Below, piece after piece: positions 1 through 8,323 of a stretch of DNA of 64,000 bases. This DNA is from Chryseobacterium aurantiacum (lineage in GTDB: Bacteria > Bacteroidota > Bacteroidia > Flavobacteriales > Weeksellaceae): assembly GCF_003020585.1 (NCBI RefSeq), contig NZ_PXUE01000007.1, forward strand, positions 1-64,000. Direction: 5' to 3'. Numbering within the stretch: the stretch's first letter is position 1; every line of letters starts with the position of its first letter. The position numbers were made by a program, and so were the translations under genes. Below the pieces are notes generated by a model. The model was not told the origin of the DNA, did not search any database, and was given only the letters and a program-made list of their open reading frames with translations.

Positions 1-100
1 AAGTTGAAGGTTTTTTTTAGCTTGCCTCCCTGGTAGTCTATAATGTCTCTGCCTATCAAAAGGCTCTTCTGCGCTACTGATCCACTCTCGTTTTCAGTGG
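1..100 (-). other. possible leader or small RNA, cut by window edge
   Basis: This stretch lies downstream of a good leftward promoter. It has no ATG on the minus strand, so it is either a long untranslated leader or a small RNA continuing beyond the window. Two hairpins are visible: CCACT/AGTGG (82-86 with 96-100) and a weaker GCCT/AGGC (51-54 with 61-64). I do not recognise a known RNA family. It does not fold as a tRNA by eye. Confidence 0.3.
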
Positions 101-102
101 GG

Positions 103-133
103 CAAAGATAGAAACTTATACCATAACCCACAA
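103..133 (-). promoter_or_regulatory. leftward promoter, TTG / TATCTTTG
   Basis: On the minus strand a TTG at 131-133 and a TATCTTTG at 103-110 are separated by 20 bases. This matches the Bacteroidota housekeeping promoter (TTG, then TAnnTTTG). Transcription would start near 97 and run off the left edge. Confidence 0.6.
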
Positions 134-303
134 GTTTATTTAACATAAAGTTCATATTTTGTTCCTATTTTTTCATAAGGGGCTGGCAGGCAGCGGGAAA
201 GATTTTAAACAAATGTTTGGGAGATGGGAAGGAGGGACATAAATAATGAATAATGGGTGATGGAAGATATGCCTATATACTATATTTATATATAAGACAT
301 CTT

Positions 304-413
304 CCCTAGCCCTGATAGCAACGGTTACCCCACAGCAGGGATCGGGAAGCGGGTGGACCTGGATTGGGGACGCTTGGAGCGAGGAGTAGAAGTGAATAGC
401 AGGATAAAGCTCC
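304..413 (+). repeat. CCCTGATAG...AGCAGGA intergenic element
   Basis: The segment begins CCCTAGCCCTGATAGCA and ends near AGCAGGATAAAGCTCC. It is clearly more GC-rich than its surroundings. From memory, segments with a similar conserved beginning and end recur between genes in many flavobacterial genomes and may be structured RNAs or repeat elements. No gene start or protein signature fits it. The purine-rich stretch just to its left (about 215-270) may belong to the same element. Family membership needs a covariance-model or genome-wide search. Confidence 0.4.
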
Positions 414-492
414 TTTTTAAATTGGATCATTGGTGAACACTTGGCCCAAATAGTATCAACCATTGTATTATAGATAGGTTTGAGGGTAAATA

Positions 493-539
493 AAAAATTC
501 CGCAGAAATTCTAAACATTGAAATTTCTACGGAATTTTT
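493..539. terminator. bidirectional hairpin terminator
   Basis: A long stem pairs AAAAATTCCG-C-AGAAATT with AATTTCT-A-CGGAATTTTT around an 11-base loop, with A/T runs on both flanks. It lies 84 bases beyond the stop of the 623-1300 gene and can end its transcript. Confidence 0.7.
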
Positions 540-622
540 ATAAATGAGATTATATTTTTTGTTTCAAGGCCGATATATATTGTCTGAAGATGTTAAAAAG
601 ACAATTAATAAAGCTCTACTTA

Positions 623-1300
623 CTATTCTTGCTCTTTATAAATAGTGCTTAAAAACTCTGCGTAGGATTTCTCTAAACCTACAACATCTCCTGATTTAAG
701 GTTTAAACCTCCTACTCCGGAAGTATCCGGCTTAACTTTTAAGGATGAAATCTGAAAATACAAATTTTCATCGTTGCTCTTAGGTTGAACCTTTATGGTG
801 GAGCCTAAAAGTTTTTTGGTAGAGATTGTATAAACTTCTCCAGGAATAATTTTTAATTTAAAAAAAGACCGAGGTGATAAAGTATAGTCTTTTCTATTCA
901 CATTTACTTTTTGATCTTTCTCTGAGGATGCAAATATATACATTGCTCCATTCTGATCTGCCAATTTCTCTTTTGGGGTATAATATAAGGCTATCTTATA
1001 ATTGGAAGCATTAAATTCCTGGGGTGAGCCATCAATATTTTCAAAAGGTTTTATGGCAAAAGTATTGGCTCCAATTTCCTTTGCTTTTTTATAGATCAAT
1101 GAAAATACCATTGCATCATCTTTTGAAAACCCCTGAACTTCTACTTCACCTAAGTAGATTGCATCTGTTGCAGCTGCATTTTTTTTATATAAGAACTTAT
1201 CTGAATTGTCATTTGTTTTTTCAACTTTGGTGAGAAAAACATTTTGTGCACTCAAAAGTTGGATGCACAATACGGAAAAGATGATGGCTATATTCTTCAT
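623..1300 (-). CDS. exported protein of unknown function
   Basis: A 225-residue protein that I do not recognise. It opens with a typical signal peptide (MKNIAIIFSVLCIQLLSAQ, cleavage after the Ala-Gln), so it should act in the periplasm or outer membrane. I chose the ATG at 1298-1300 rather than an upstream one at 1339, because the upstream choice would put 13 extra residues before the signal peptide and overlap the preceding gene. The remainder is soluble and lysine-rich with no membrane segment or cysteine-rich motif. It sits 4 bases downstream of the rhamnose-reductase gene and is probably co-transcribed with it. The terminator at 493-539 follows it. Confidence 0.7.
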   Translation of the reverse strand: MKNIAIIFSVLCIQLLSAQNVFLTKVEKTNDNSDKFLYKKNAAATDAIYLGEVEVQGFSKDDAMVFSLIYKKAKEIGANTFAIKPFENIDGSPQEFNASNYKIALYYTPKEKLADQNGAMYIFASSEKDQKVNVNRKDYTLSPRSFFKLKIIPGEVYTISTKKLLGSTIKVQPKSNDENLYFQISSLKVKPDTSGVGGLNLKSGDVVGLEKSYAEFLSTIYKEQE

Positions 1301-1304
1301 AATA

Positions 1305-2168
1305 TTATTGTTGTGAAAGAACATCAACACATTCTTCAAGGCTATTCTCCCAGTGTCTTGGTTCTATTTTATAGGTTTCTTCTATTTTATCCAATGACAT
1401 GGTGCTTCTTACAGGTCTTTTTGCCGGTGTTGGATACTGCTCGGTAGTCAGAGGGTTTAATTTTATTGATGATTTTGAAAACTCTGCAATTTTTTTTGCA
1501 AATTCAAACCATGTTGTTTCCGGATAGTTTGAGAAGTGGAATACTCCGAAGGTTTTATTTGGAGTTTCAATAATCTTCATGATAGCCTCGGCAAGATCAT
1601 TGGCATTGGTAGGTTGTCCGAACTGATCAGCTACAATTCCTAATTCTTCTTTTTGAGAGAAAAGGTTCAACATGGTTTTAACAAAGTTCTTATTAAATTC
1701 TGAATAAAGCCAAGAGGTTCTTAGGATAATAGTCTTTGGATTAATTTCCAATGCTAGCTCCTCGCCTTTTCTCTTTGATTCTCCGTAAGCTCCTATTGGA
1801 TTAGTAAAGTCATCTTCTGAGTAAGGCAGGTTTGTATCTCCATCGAAAACATAGTCTGTAGAGACGTGGATCAGGATCGCTTTAAAATCTGTGCAAGCCT
1901 GGGCAAGATTGGCTACTCCGTCTGCATTTACAGCAAATGCTTTTTCTCTTTCTTTTTCTGCCAAATCTACTGCGGTGTATGCAGAGGCATTGATACAGTA
2001 TTCTGGTTTGTTATCATAGAAAAAATCGTTTACCTGATCTTCATTTGTAATATCCAGGGTTGAAGAGTCTGTAAATAGAAACTCATATTGGTTTTCAAAA
2101 TCGGGTGCTATTTTCCTGATACAGTTTCCTAACTGCCCATTACTACCTATTACTACTATTTTTTTCAT
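1305..2168 (-). CDS. rfbD: dTDP-4-dehydrorhamnose reductase
   Basis: A 287-residue RmlD-type short-chain dehydrogenase/reductase. The family reduces dTDP-4-dehydro-L-rhamnose to dTDP-L-rhamnose, the donor for O-antigen, capsule or other glycans, in the cytoplasm. The N-terminal nucleotide-binding motif GSNGQLG is at residues 8-14. The family's STDYVFDG segment and a catalytic YGESK (YxxxK) are present, as is the downstream NPIGAYG signature. Length is normal. The rest of the dTDP-rhamnose genes (rfbA, rfbB, rfbC) are not in this window. It may share a transcript with the exported protein that follows. Confidence 0.92.
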   Translation of the reverse strand: MKKIVVIGSNGQLGNCIRKIAPDFENQYEFLFTDSSTLDITNEDQVNDFFYDNKPEYCINASAYTAVDLAEKEREKAFAVNADGVANLAQACTDFKAILIHVSTDYVFDGDTNLPYSEDDFTNPIGAYGESKRKGEELALEINPKTIILRTSWLYSEFNKNFVKTMLNLFSQKEELGIVADQFGQPTNANDLAEAIMKIIETPNKTFGVFHFSNYPETTWFEFAKKIAEFSKSSIKLNPLTTEQYPTPAKRPVRSTMSLDKIEETYKIEPRHWENSLEECVDVLSQQ

Positions 2169-2216
2169 ATATTATTAATTTTAAAATTGTCAAAAAAGCT
2201 TTTTAAAAGATACTCA

Positions 2217-2702
2217 TTAAGAATTTCTCGCATTTTGAGATCTTAAAAACTTTACTCTTGACTGGAAGTCTTTTTGAGGCAGGTCCACATAAAATTTGTG
2301 GAATGTTTCTTTGATATCTTCCGGATGTATTTCTGATTTTCTTGTTTTCAGGTTAAAGTAAATAACGGTTACCCAAAGTACGGCATGAACCGTCTTTTCA
2401 TCTAAACTTTTCATCAGAATTTCAACCTTGGCTGTTCTATCCTGAATCTCAATGGTCTTGCTACTGATGACTACCTGGGTATTGTATCTTACTTCTTTCA
2501 GGTAGGCAATTTCGTTTTGAATAGCAATCCATGTACAGCCTGTTTGTTTGGTATATTCTTCATAGGTAAATCCGTAAAAAGTCTCTACATGATCTTCTCT
2601 GGCATTGAACATATAATCAAGATATTTTACATTGTTCAAATGTCCGATGGGATCACAATCACTAAACCTAACCTTTACCGTAGTTGATACTTCTTTTTCC
2701 AT
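2217..2702 (-). CDS. acyl-CoA thioesterase, 4HBT hotdog family
   Basis: A 161-residue single hotdog-fold protein of the 4-hydroxybenzoyl-CoA thioesterase group. The N-terminal segment VRFSDCDPIGHLNNVKYLD carries the family's Asp and the following HLNN turn, the usual active-site region. It should hydrolyse acyl-CoA esters in the cytoplasm; the substrate cannot be told. The ATG is only 4 bases from a -7 promoter element (2707-2714), so the mRNA may be nearly leaderless. A terminator separates it from the ompH gene upstream. Confidence 0.85.
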   Translation of the reverse strand: MEKEVSTTVKVRFSDCDPIGHLNNVKYLDYMFNAREDHVETFYGFTYEEYTKQTGCTWIAIQNEIAYLKEVRYNTQVVISSKTIEIQDRTAKVEILMKSLDEKTVHAVLWVTVIYFNLKTRKSEIHPEDIKETFHKFYVDLPQKDFQSRVKFLRSQNARNS

Positions 2703-2706
2703 TCCG

Positions 2707-2714
2707 CAAAAATA
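2707..2714 (-). promoter_or_regulatory. -7 element TATTTTTG for the thioesterase gene
   Basis: A perfect TAnnTTTG match on the minus strand ends 4 bases before the thioesterase ATG. It directly abuts the T-tract of the terminator for the upstream ompH gene. Transcription would start at or within a few bases of the start codon. Confidence 0.5.
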
Positions 2715-2715
2715 A

Positions 2716-2745
2716 AAAAACCGCCTCTAAAAGAGACGGTTGGTT
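2716..2745 (-). terminator. terminator after ompH-like gene
   Basis: On the minus strand the stem AACCGTCTCT/AGAGGCGGTT is followed by a run of seven T, then more T. It ends the ompH-bamA transcription unit. Confidence 0.75.
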
Positions 2746-2772
2746 TTATAAATCTTTGTTAATTTGCTGAAA

Positions 2773-3276
2773 TTATTGAATTCCTAATTCTTTTTTAACA
2801 GCTGCAGTAGCATCAGCTCCTGCTTTGTAAAGGAATGCTGGAGAGTTTGCATCCATAATGTAGTCATAACCGTTAGCTTTTGCTACTTTTTCAACTGCAT
2901 CATTTAATTTTTTCTCAATAGGTCCGAAAGCTACTTCTTGTTTAGCTTGTAGATCTTTTTGAGCTTTGTCCTGCATTTGAGCTATTTCTTCCTGCATTTT
3001 TTGTAATTCTGCTTCTCTAGCTTTGTTTTCGTCTGCAGTTTTCTTTGGAGCTTCTTCGCTATACTGCTTTAATTTAGCTTGTCCAGCATCTGCTTTTTTC
3101 TTAATCTCAGCTTGCTTAGTATCTAAGAATGTCTTAAGATCAGCATCTGCTTTTTTCTTTTCAGGCATTGCATTAAGAACTCCCAATACATCTAAAGTAG
3201 CCATTTTTTGAGCCTTTGCCATACCTACAGAAACAAACATCATCACTGCTGCAAATAATACACTTAATTTTTTCAT
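2773..3276 (-). CDS. OmpH/Skp-like periplasmic chaperone (copy 1)
   Basis: A 167-residue member of the OmpH/Skp family, whose members hold unfolded outer-membrane proteins in the periplasm on the way to BamA. A signal peptide ends near MAKAQ (residues 19-23). The mature protein starts with the beta-strand MATLDVLGVLNAMPE, followed by a long, highly charged coiled coil (about residues 45-120, rich in Lys, Glu, Ala and Gln) that forms the Skp tentacle. It ends with the YDYIMD strand typical of the family. It lies directly after a second ompH-like gene and bamA, the conserved order in Bacteroidota. A terminator follows. Confidence 0.88.
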   Translation of the reverse strand: MKKLSVLFAAVMMFVSVGMAKAQKMATLDVLGVLNAMPEKKKADADLKTFLDTKQAEIKKKADAGQAKLKQYSEEAPKKTADENKAREAELQKMQEEIAQMQDKAQKDLQAKQEVAFGPIEKKLNDAVEKVAKANGYDYIMDANSPAFLYKAGADATAAVKKELGIQ

Positions 3277-3342
3277 AATTGGTAAATAAATAATTTAATT
3301 TGTTTTTAGATTTTAAATATAAGTAAAAGTTAATTTAAAAAG

Positions 3343-3897
3343 TTACTTTTTACTTTTAGTATTAGTTTTATCTTTCTTATCGGTTCCTTTCAGTAAAATA
3401 GTCAATACTTTTTCTGTATAATCATATTTTCCCTGAAGAAAAATAACACTAATGTTATTGCTTTTATCAAGAACTATGCCCAATCCATTTTTTTCGGACA
3501 TTGTTTTAATAGCTCCCCAGATCTGATCCTGGAATGGTAAAACAAGGTTTGTTCTTAATTTTGTTATTTCACCATTGGCTCCAAAACGTAGGCTCGTTGT
3601 TGTTTTGATATTTTTATCAAGGTCTACAACTTCTTTTTCCCGAAGCTTTAATTGATCCCCTATCAATAACACTTTTTCACTTTCGAATGCCGCTTTTTTT
3701 CTTTCATATTCTGACTGCATGTTCTGAAGTTCAGACTGCCAGGTATCAATTTGAGAATTTAATCTCGCTTCGGCTTCTTTATACTGAGGTAATTTATTTA
3801 AAATTTCATTAGTATCTACTACTCCTATTTTCTGGGCATTTGAAAATCCAAAAAGCAAAAGTAATACAAAAGTGATGGTTATTTTAAAGTTCTTCAT
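3343..3897 (-). CDS. OmpH/Skp-like periplasmic chaperone (copy 2)
   Basis: A 184-residue paralogue of the next gene. The signal peptide MKNFKITITFVLLLLFGFSN is followed by KIGVVDTNEILNKLPQYKEA, the classic OmpH start. A coiled coil spans about residues 45-110, and GLGIVLDKS is the terminal strand. I placed the start at the ATG at 3895-3897; an upstream ATG would add 15 residues before the signal peptide and overlap bamA. It starts 8 bases after the bamA stop, so the two are very likely co-transcribed and work together in outer-membrane protein assembly. The C-terminus is lysine-rich. Confidence 0.88.
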   Translation of the reverse strand: MKNFKITITFVLLLLFGFSNAQKIGVVDTNEILNKLPQYKEAEARLNSQIDTWQSELQNMQSEYERKKAAFESEKVLLIGDQLKLREKEVVDLDKNIKTTTSLRFGANGEITKLRTNLVLPFQDQIWGAIKTMSEKNGLGIVLDKSNNISVIFLQGKYDYTEKVLTILLKGTDKKDKTNTKSKK

Positions 3898-3905
3898 ATT
3901 AATAA

Positions 3906-6440
3906 TTATAATGATTGATTCATCAAGAAGTGGTTTCGCCATCCAGATGGATCTCCTGATATAGTTTTATCAAATCCGTAAGCGAAGTCAAATCCGATTA
4001 ATCCGAATGCACCCATATAAACTCTTACTCCGACCCCTACTGATCTTTTCAGCTGGAATGGGTTATAATTACCCCAAGAGTTCCAAACGTTACCTCCTTC
4101 TGCAAATGTTAATGCATAGATTTTAGCTGTTTGGTTCAATGAAATCGGATATCTTAATTCTAAAGTAAATCTGTTATAGATTGTACCCCCTCCTTTTTGA
4201 GTAATATCTGTGCCTTCACCACCATAGGTACTTGCATTTTCATATCCTCTTAATGGAATTAGCTCTCTACCATCATATCTACCTCCGAATAATCCTGTAC
4301 CTCCTACATAGAATCTTTCAAATGGCGGTGCTCCAAGGTTTTTGTTGTAACCATCCATGAATCCCATTTCAGCAGAAGATCTTAATACCAGTTTTCCGAT
4401 AATTTCGTTATATACATCAGCCTTGAACTTAATTTTGTAGAATTCCATCCACTTATATTTGTCAACAGGCTTCATTGAATCATAATCTTTGTTGCTAAAC
4501 AATGAGTATGGTGGTGTTAACTTCGCAGAAAGTTCAATATTGGAACCCATTGTAGGGAAGATAGGATCTATCCCGGCAGAGTTTCTGCTTAACCCTAAAT
4601 TGATACTGAAGTTATTTGCATTTCCGTAGTATTCTGTAGTTTCCCCAAACTGGAATGGGTAATTATTAAAGTCATACTTCTGGAACTGTATCCCTGTATA
4701 TAGAGAGAAATAATCATCCGGCCAGTTCAATAGTCTGTTTAAACCTACTGATGCGGAGAATATATTAAGTTTTTGAGAACCTCCGTAACCGTCACTATAT
4801 TTTACTCTAGAGTTGTTCAAACTTACAGAAAGTGCTGTTGGTTTTGTACCGAACAACCAAGGTTCAGTAAATGACACCCCATAGTTCTGGAAATATTGTC
4901 CTGCCTGTACTTGGATAGAGAAAGTCTGCCCATCTCCCTGAGGTACTGGTTTAAAGTCCTTAAATTTAAGGAAGTTTCTCAATGAGAAGTTATTAAACGT
5001 TAGTCCCAAAGTTCCGATGAAGCTGTTTCCTCCGTATCCAGCCTGAAGCTGCACCTGAGAAGATCCTTTTTCTACCAGTTTCCAATTGATGTCTACAGTA
5101 TTATCCTGCTGGTTAGGCTGAATATCCTGTCCAACCTGTTGCGGGTCGAAGAATGACATACCTGCCAGGTCAAAATAAGTTCTTTTGATCTCTGTTTTTT
5201 TGAAAAGTTCACCTGGTTTTGTTCTTAAAGCTCTAAGAACTACGTGGTCATGGGTAGTTGTATTCCCTTGCCATGTTACTTTATTCCAAGTTGCCTGCTC
5301 TCCTTCATTAATTCTCACCTCAAGGTTTACAGCGTCTCCTGAAACTGATTTTTCAACCGGTGTTACATTGGAGAAAAGGTATCCATTATTCATGTATACT
5401 GACTTGATATCGGAATCATCTTCCTTACCACCGTCTTCTCCTACTTTTTTGTTGAATCCTACTGCATCGTAAATATCTCCTTTCTTATATCCCAGCAATC
5501 TCTGTAGATATTCTGTAGAGTAAACTGTATTACCTGTAAAAGTAATATCTCCGATATAGTATTTTTTACCTTCGTTAAGCTTTACATTGATCTCATAATT
5601 ATTCTTTTTATTTCTCCATACCGAGTCAGAAACTATCTTTGCATCTCTGTATCCCAAGGAGTTATAATAATTAACCAAGCTTTGCTTATCTTCCTGATAT
5701 TTGTCTTCAATAAATTTGGAAGACTTCAAGATTCCTCCGATTCCGAAACGTCTTTGTTTTGTTTCTTTAAAAGCTTTATTTCTAAGCTTTCTATCGGTTA
5801 CACTTGTATTGCCTTCAAATTCAATATGATCGATTTTGATCTTTCTTCCCTTGTCTACATTAATGGTCCAATCTACCAAAGATGGATCTCCGGCATTGAT
5901 TTTATCCTCGATACTGATTTTTGCATCAGCAAAACCTTTTTTAATATAGTCTTTTGGGATATTCGTCTTAAGACTTGAAACGAGGTTTTGAGTAATCTTT
6001 GTTCCTGGCTTCAGATTGTTGTCTTTAGCTAGTTTTTCATTTTTAGATTTCCCTATTCCTTTGCCCTTGAATTTTACTTCTCCAAGTTCCTTCAGGTCCT
6101 GAAGATAGAATTTAAGAACGACTGTCTGTCCTTCAATACTTTGAACGTATACTTCCACTTCAGAAAAAGATTGGGTATCCCAAAGCTTTTTAACAGCATT
6201 ACTGATTTTCTGCCCTGGTATGTCTACGCTTTCTCCTTTGGATAAGCCTGTAAACCGCAAGATCTGAGCTGGTGTATATTTTTTTACCCCATCTACAACG
6301 ATGTCTTTAAGTGTATAAGTGCCTACCTCATTTTCTGTGTGTACAGCACTACTTACTTTGGTGCTGTCCTGTGGAGTTACTTGTCCATAAAAATGCGCAG
6401 AAGCAGCAAACATAATGATGGGTAATAGTCTAAACTTCAT
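3906..6440 (-). CDS. bamA: outer membrane protein assembly factor BamA
   Basis: An 844-residue Omp85-family protein, the core of the machine that inserts beta-barrels into the outer membrane. A signal peptide covers about residues 1-20. Five POTRA-like repeats follow (about residues 40-440; the segments IDHIEFEGNTSVTDRKLR and IGDITFTGNTVYSTEYL are typical). The C-terminal barrel of about 390 residues carries GGTGLFGGRYDGRELIPLRG, where LRGYE stands for the VRGF signature of the family's sixth extracellular loop. It ends in a membrane strand with a terminal SL rather than a Phe. It lies between uppS and two ompH genes, the usual Bacteroidota arrangement. Confidence 0.95.
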   Translation of the reverse strand: MKFRLLPIIMFAASAHFYGQVTPQDSTKVSSAVHTENEVGTYTLKDIVVDGVKKYTPAQILRFTGLSKGESVDIPGQKISNAVKKLWDTQSFSEVEVYVQSIEGQTVVLKFYLQDLKELGEVKFKGKGIGKSKNEKLAKDNNLKPGTKITQNLVSSLKTNIPKDYIKKGFADAKISIEDKINAGDPSLVDWTINVDKGRKIKIDHIEFEGNTSVTDRKLRNKAFKETKQRRFGIGGILKSSKFIEDKYQEDKQSLVNYYNSLGYRDAKIVSDSVWRNKKNNYEINVKLNEGKKYYIGDITFTGNTVYSTEYLQRLLGYKKGDIYDAVGFNKKVGEDGGKEDDSDIKSVYMNNGYLFSNVTPVEKSVSGDAVNLEVRINEGEQATWNKVTWQGNTTTHDHVVLRALRTKPGELFKKTEIKRTYFDLAGMSFFDPQQVGQDIQPNQQDNTVDINWKLVEKGSSQVQLQAGYGGNSFIGTLGLTFNNFSLRNFLKFKDFKPVPQGDGQTFSIQVQAGQYFQNYGVSFTEPWLFGTKPTALSVSLNNSRVKYSDGYGGSQKLNIFSASVGLNRLLNWPDDYFSLYTGIQFQKYDFNNYPFQFGETTEYYGNANNFSINLGLSRNSAGIDPIFPTMGSNIELSAKLTPPYSLFSNKDYDSMKPVDKYKWMEFYKIKFKADVYNEIIGKLVLRSSAEMGFMDGYNKNLGAPPFERFYVGGTGLFGGRYDGRELIPLRGYENASTYGGEGTDITQKGGGTIYNRFTLELRYPISLNQTAKIYALTFAEGGNVWNSWGNYNPFQLKRSVGVGVRVYMGAFGLIGFDFAYGFDKTISGDPSGWRNHFLMNQSL

Positions 6441-6468
6441 TTTATCGAGTCTTTCTTTTCTTTTAAAT

Positions 6469-7218
6469 TTATTGGCCTTGTATCTGCTCTCCGGTTAATC
6501 CGTATCTTCTTTCCTTGTTTTGATAATCTACAATACATTGGAAGAAAATATCTTTGGTGAAATCCGGCCATAGAACATTTAAAAACTGTAATTCAGCATA
6601 AGCAATCTGCCAAAGGAGGAAGTTACTTATCCTGATTTCGCCACTTGTTCTGATCAGTAAATCTACTGGAGGAAAATTTTTGGTATAGAGATAGTCTTCG
6701 AATAGTTTTTCATCGATATTCTCTACATCTACTTTTCCTTCTTTTACATCAGAACTTATATTTTTTACGGCTTCCAGTATTTCATTTTGCGAGCCATAGC
6801 TTATAGCTAATACAAGGTTTCCTTTTGTGTTTTCTTTTGTAAGATCTACCACACGCTGTAACTGCTCTCTTACCAGAGTAGGCAGTTTATTCATGTTTCC
6901 TATTACATGCATTCTTAGTCCTTTACTAAAGATCTCTTCTGCTTCCAGCAGTAAAGTTTCTACAAGCAAATTCATAAGGGAGCTCACTTCTTCAGCCGGA
7001 CGACTCCAGTTTTCTGAAGAGAACGTATACAATGTTAAATAGGGGATATTGATCTCATTACATGCATTAATTGCATTTCTTACAGCATTAATGGCATTTT
7101 TGTGACCGAAGGTTCTGTCTTCGCCACGAGATTTTGCCCATCTTCCATTACCATCCATAATGATGGCCACGTGTTTCGGTAAATTCTCAGAATTTATTTT
7201 ATTTTTAATCAACGACAT
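6469..7218 (-). CDS. uppS: isoprenyl transferase (undecaprenyl-diphosphate synthase)
   Basis: A 249-residue cis-prenyltransferase that makes undecaprenyl diphosphate, the lipid carrier for peptidoglycan and surface glycans. The signature MDGNGRWAKSRG places the catalytic Asp at residue 22. SYGSQNEI and the C-terminal RTSGEIRISNFLLWQ also match the family. The start is the ATG at 7216-7218: it follows the stop of the upstream gene by one base, and the upstream alternative would overlap that gene. It is likely translated together with the DUF6089-type gene and bamA. The exopolysaccharide genes nearby also depend on this lipid. Confidence 0.95.
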   Translation of the reverse strand: MSLIKNKINSENLPKHVAIIMDGNGRWAKSRGEDRTFGHKNAINAVRNAINACNEINIPYLTLYTFSSENWSRPAEEVSSLMNLLVETLLLEAEEIFSKGLRMHVIGNMNKLPTLVREQLQRVVDLTKENTKGNLVLAISYGSQNEILEAVKNISSDVKEGKVDVENIDEKLFEDYLYTKNFPPVDLLIRTSGEIRISNFLLWQIAYAELQFLNVLWPDFTKDIFFQCIVDYQNKERRYGLTGEQIQGQ

Positions 7219-7219
7219 A

Positions 7220-8110
7220 TTAATCACAATAACATGGAGGTCTTCCAAACGAGAAGGTTAGTCCTAAACTGAATGTATTCATCCAGTCTTTGGATCTATC
7301 ATCTCCAATATTTCTCTTTTTAATAAACTCTTCTTCTCTTTCTTTAGCAACGGCATAATAATTACCTGACTGTAATAGGGAACCACCTGTAGCCGGATCT
7401 AAGATATCGGCATTAAATGAATTCTTCACATCACTGGAAAGGATCTTACTGTGATCAAGCTGATCTGTTAATGTATATCTAAAGGTTGCTTCTGCAAATA
7501 TAGCCCAAGTATGGTTAAACTTGTACTTTAAACCTACCCCAAAAGGGATATGCATGGTAACTTTTTTTCCTAGGGTGTATTCGGTTGTTGTTTTAAAGTC
7601 CATTTCATTGATTGGAGCTAATGCCACACCATCTGCATCTCTTCTGAAATCATTCATAAGATTAGCTTTAGGTGCATCAAACATTAAGGCACCTACCCCT
7701 CCAAAAATATATGGGCTTACCATACTAACCTGTTCATTATTTATAGGGAAAAAGTTATATTCAAACATTAAACTTGCCTCATACACATTATTTTTACCGT
7801 ATGAGTTTCTATTTCTTCTATATTCTTCTTTTGCAGCTTTATCACTAAACTGGATTTGGTTGTATCCTAAATCCAATCTAATAGTTTGATGCGGGTTAAA
7901 ATTAAATCTATATAATATTCCTCCATAAAATGGGATACCCCAATCCGACACTCTATTTAAATCCAACGGCTTTTGTAAAATATAATTTGTCCTTCCTACA
8001 TCTCCCACTAGGTTACTCATACCTAGACGAACTCCCAATTCGTTTCTTTGAGCTTTAACACTCACCACTCCAAGGAAGGCAAGGAAGCTAAACAATAATT
8101 TTTTATTCAT
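7220..8110 (-). CDS. outer membrane barrel protein, DUF6089-like
   Basis: A 296-residue exported protein. The signal peptide is MNKKLLFSFLAFLGVVSVKA; the mature protein starts QRNELGVRLGMSNLVGDVG. The family, which I recall as DUF6089, commonly precedes uppS and bamA in flavobacteria. Alternating hydrophobic strands (GGILYRFNF, FEYNFFPI, FGVGLKYKFN, FSLGLTFSFGR) point to an outer-membrane beta-barrel. The start at 8108-8110 is chosen because the signal peptide begins there and a -7 promoter lies 43 bases upstream. Its molecular role is not known to me; co-transcription with bamA hints at envelope biogenesis. Confidence 0.8.
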   Translation of the reverse strand: MNKKLLFSFLAFLGVVSVKAQRNELGVRLGMSNLVGDVGRTNYILQKPLDLNRVSDWGIPFYGGILYRFNFNPHQTIRLDLGYNQIQFSDKAAKEEYRRNRNSYGKNNVYEASLMFEYNFFPINNEQVSMVSPYIFGGVGALMFDAPKANLMNDFRRDADGVALAPINEMDFKTTTEYTLGKKVTMHIPFGVGLKYKFNHTWAIFAEATFRYTLTDQLDHSKILSSDVKNSFNADILDPATGGSLLQSGNYYAVAKEREEEFIKKRNIGDDRSKDWMNTFSLGLTFSFGRPPCYCD

Positions 8111-8152
8111 AAAAGAATATGGATTTATGGTTATTTTAAAATTTAATTTTTG

Positions 8153-8160
8153 CAAATATA
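8153..8160 (-). promoter_or_regulatory. -7 element TATATTTG for the uppS-bamA operon
   Basis: This exact TAnnTTTG match on the minus strand lies 43 bases upstream of the first gene of the 8110-2773 block. No clear TTG is seen at the -33 distance. Confidence 0.5.
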
Positions 8161-8291
8161 AAACATTTTTATATTAATGATAATCTTAATGTTTAGTTAA
8201 AAATAAACAAAAAAACATAATTTGTTATAAAGTAAACGGCAAAGTGGCAAAAATATTCTTTTTTTCATAGAATGAAAATAAATAAAGTATG

Positions 8292-8317
8292 AAAAAACCC
8301 CCATCGAATGAGGGTTT
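8292..8317 (-). terminator. terminator after wzc-like gene
   Basis: On the minus strand the stem AAACCCTCAT/ATGGGGGTTT is followed by a T-run. It begins 6 bases after the stop of the tyrosine-kinase gene and ends the exopolysaccharide operon. Confidence 0.75.
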
Positions 8318-8323
8318 AAGGCT

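Noticed and set aside
20..100. tRNA-like look of GGATCAGTAGCGCAG on the minus strand
   Set aside because: No acceptor stem, anticodon arm or T-arm (GTTCGA) can be formed in the right spacing.
173..463. 96-residue frame on the minus strand
   Set aside because: It overlaps the GC-rich intergenic element, has unusual Pro/Cys-rich composition, and shows no domain or signal. It is most likely chance.
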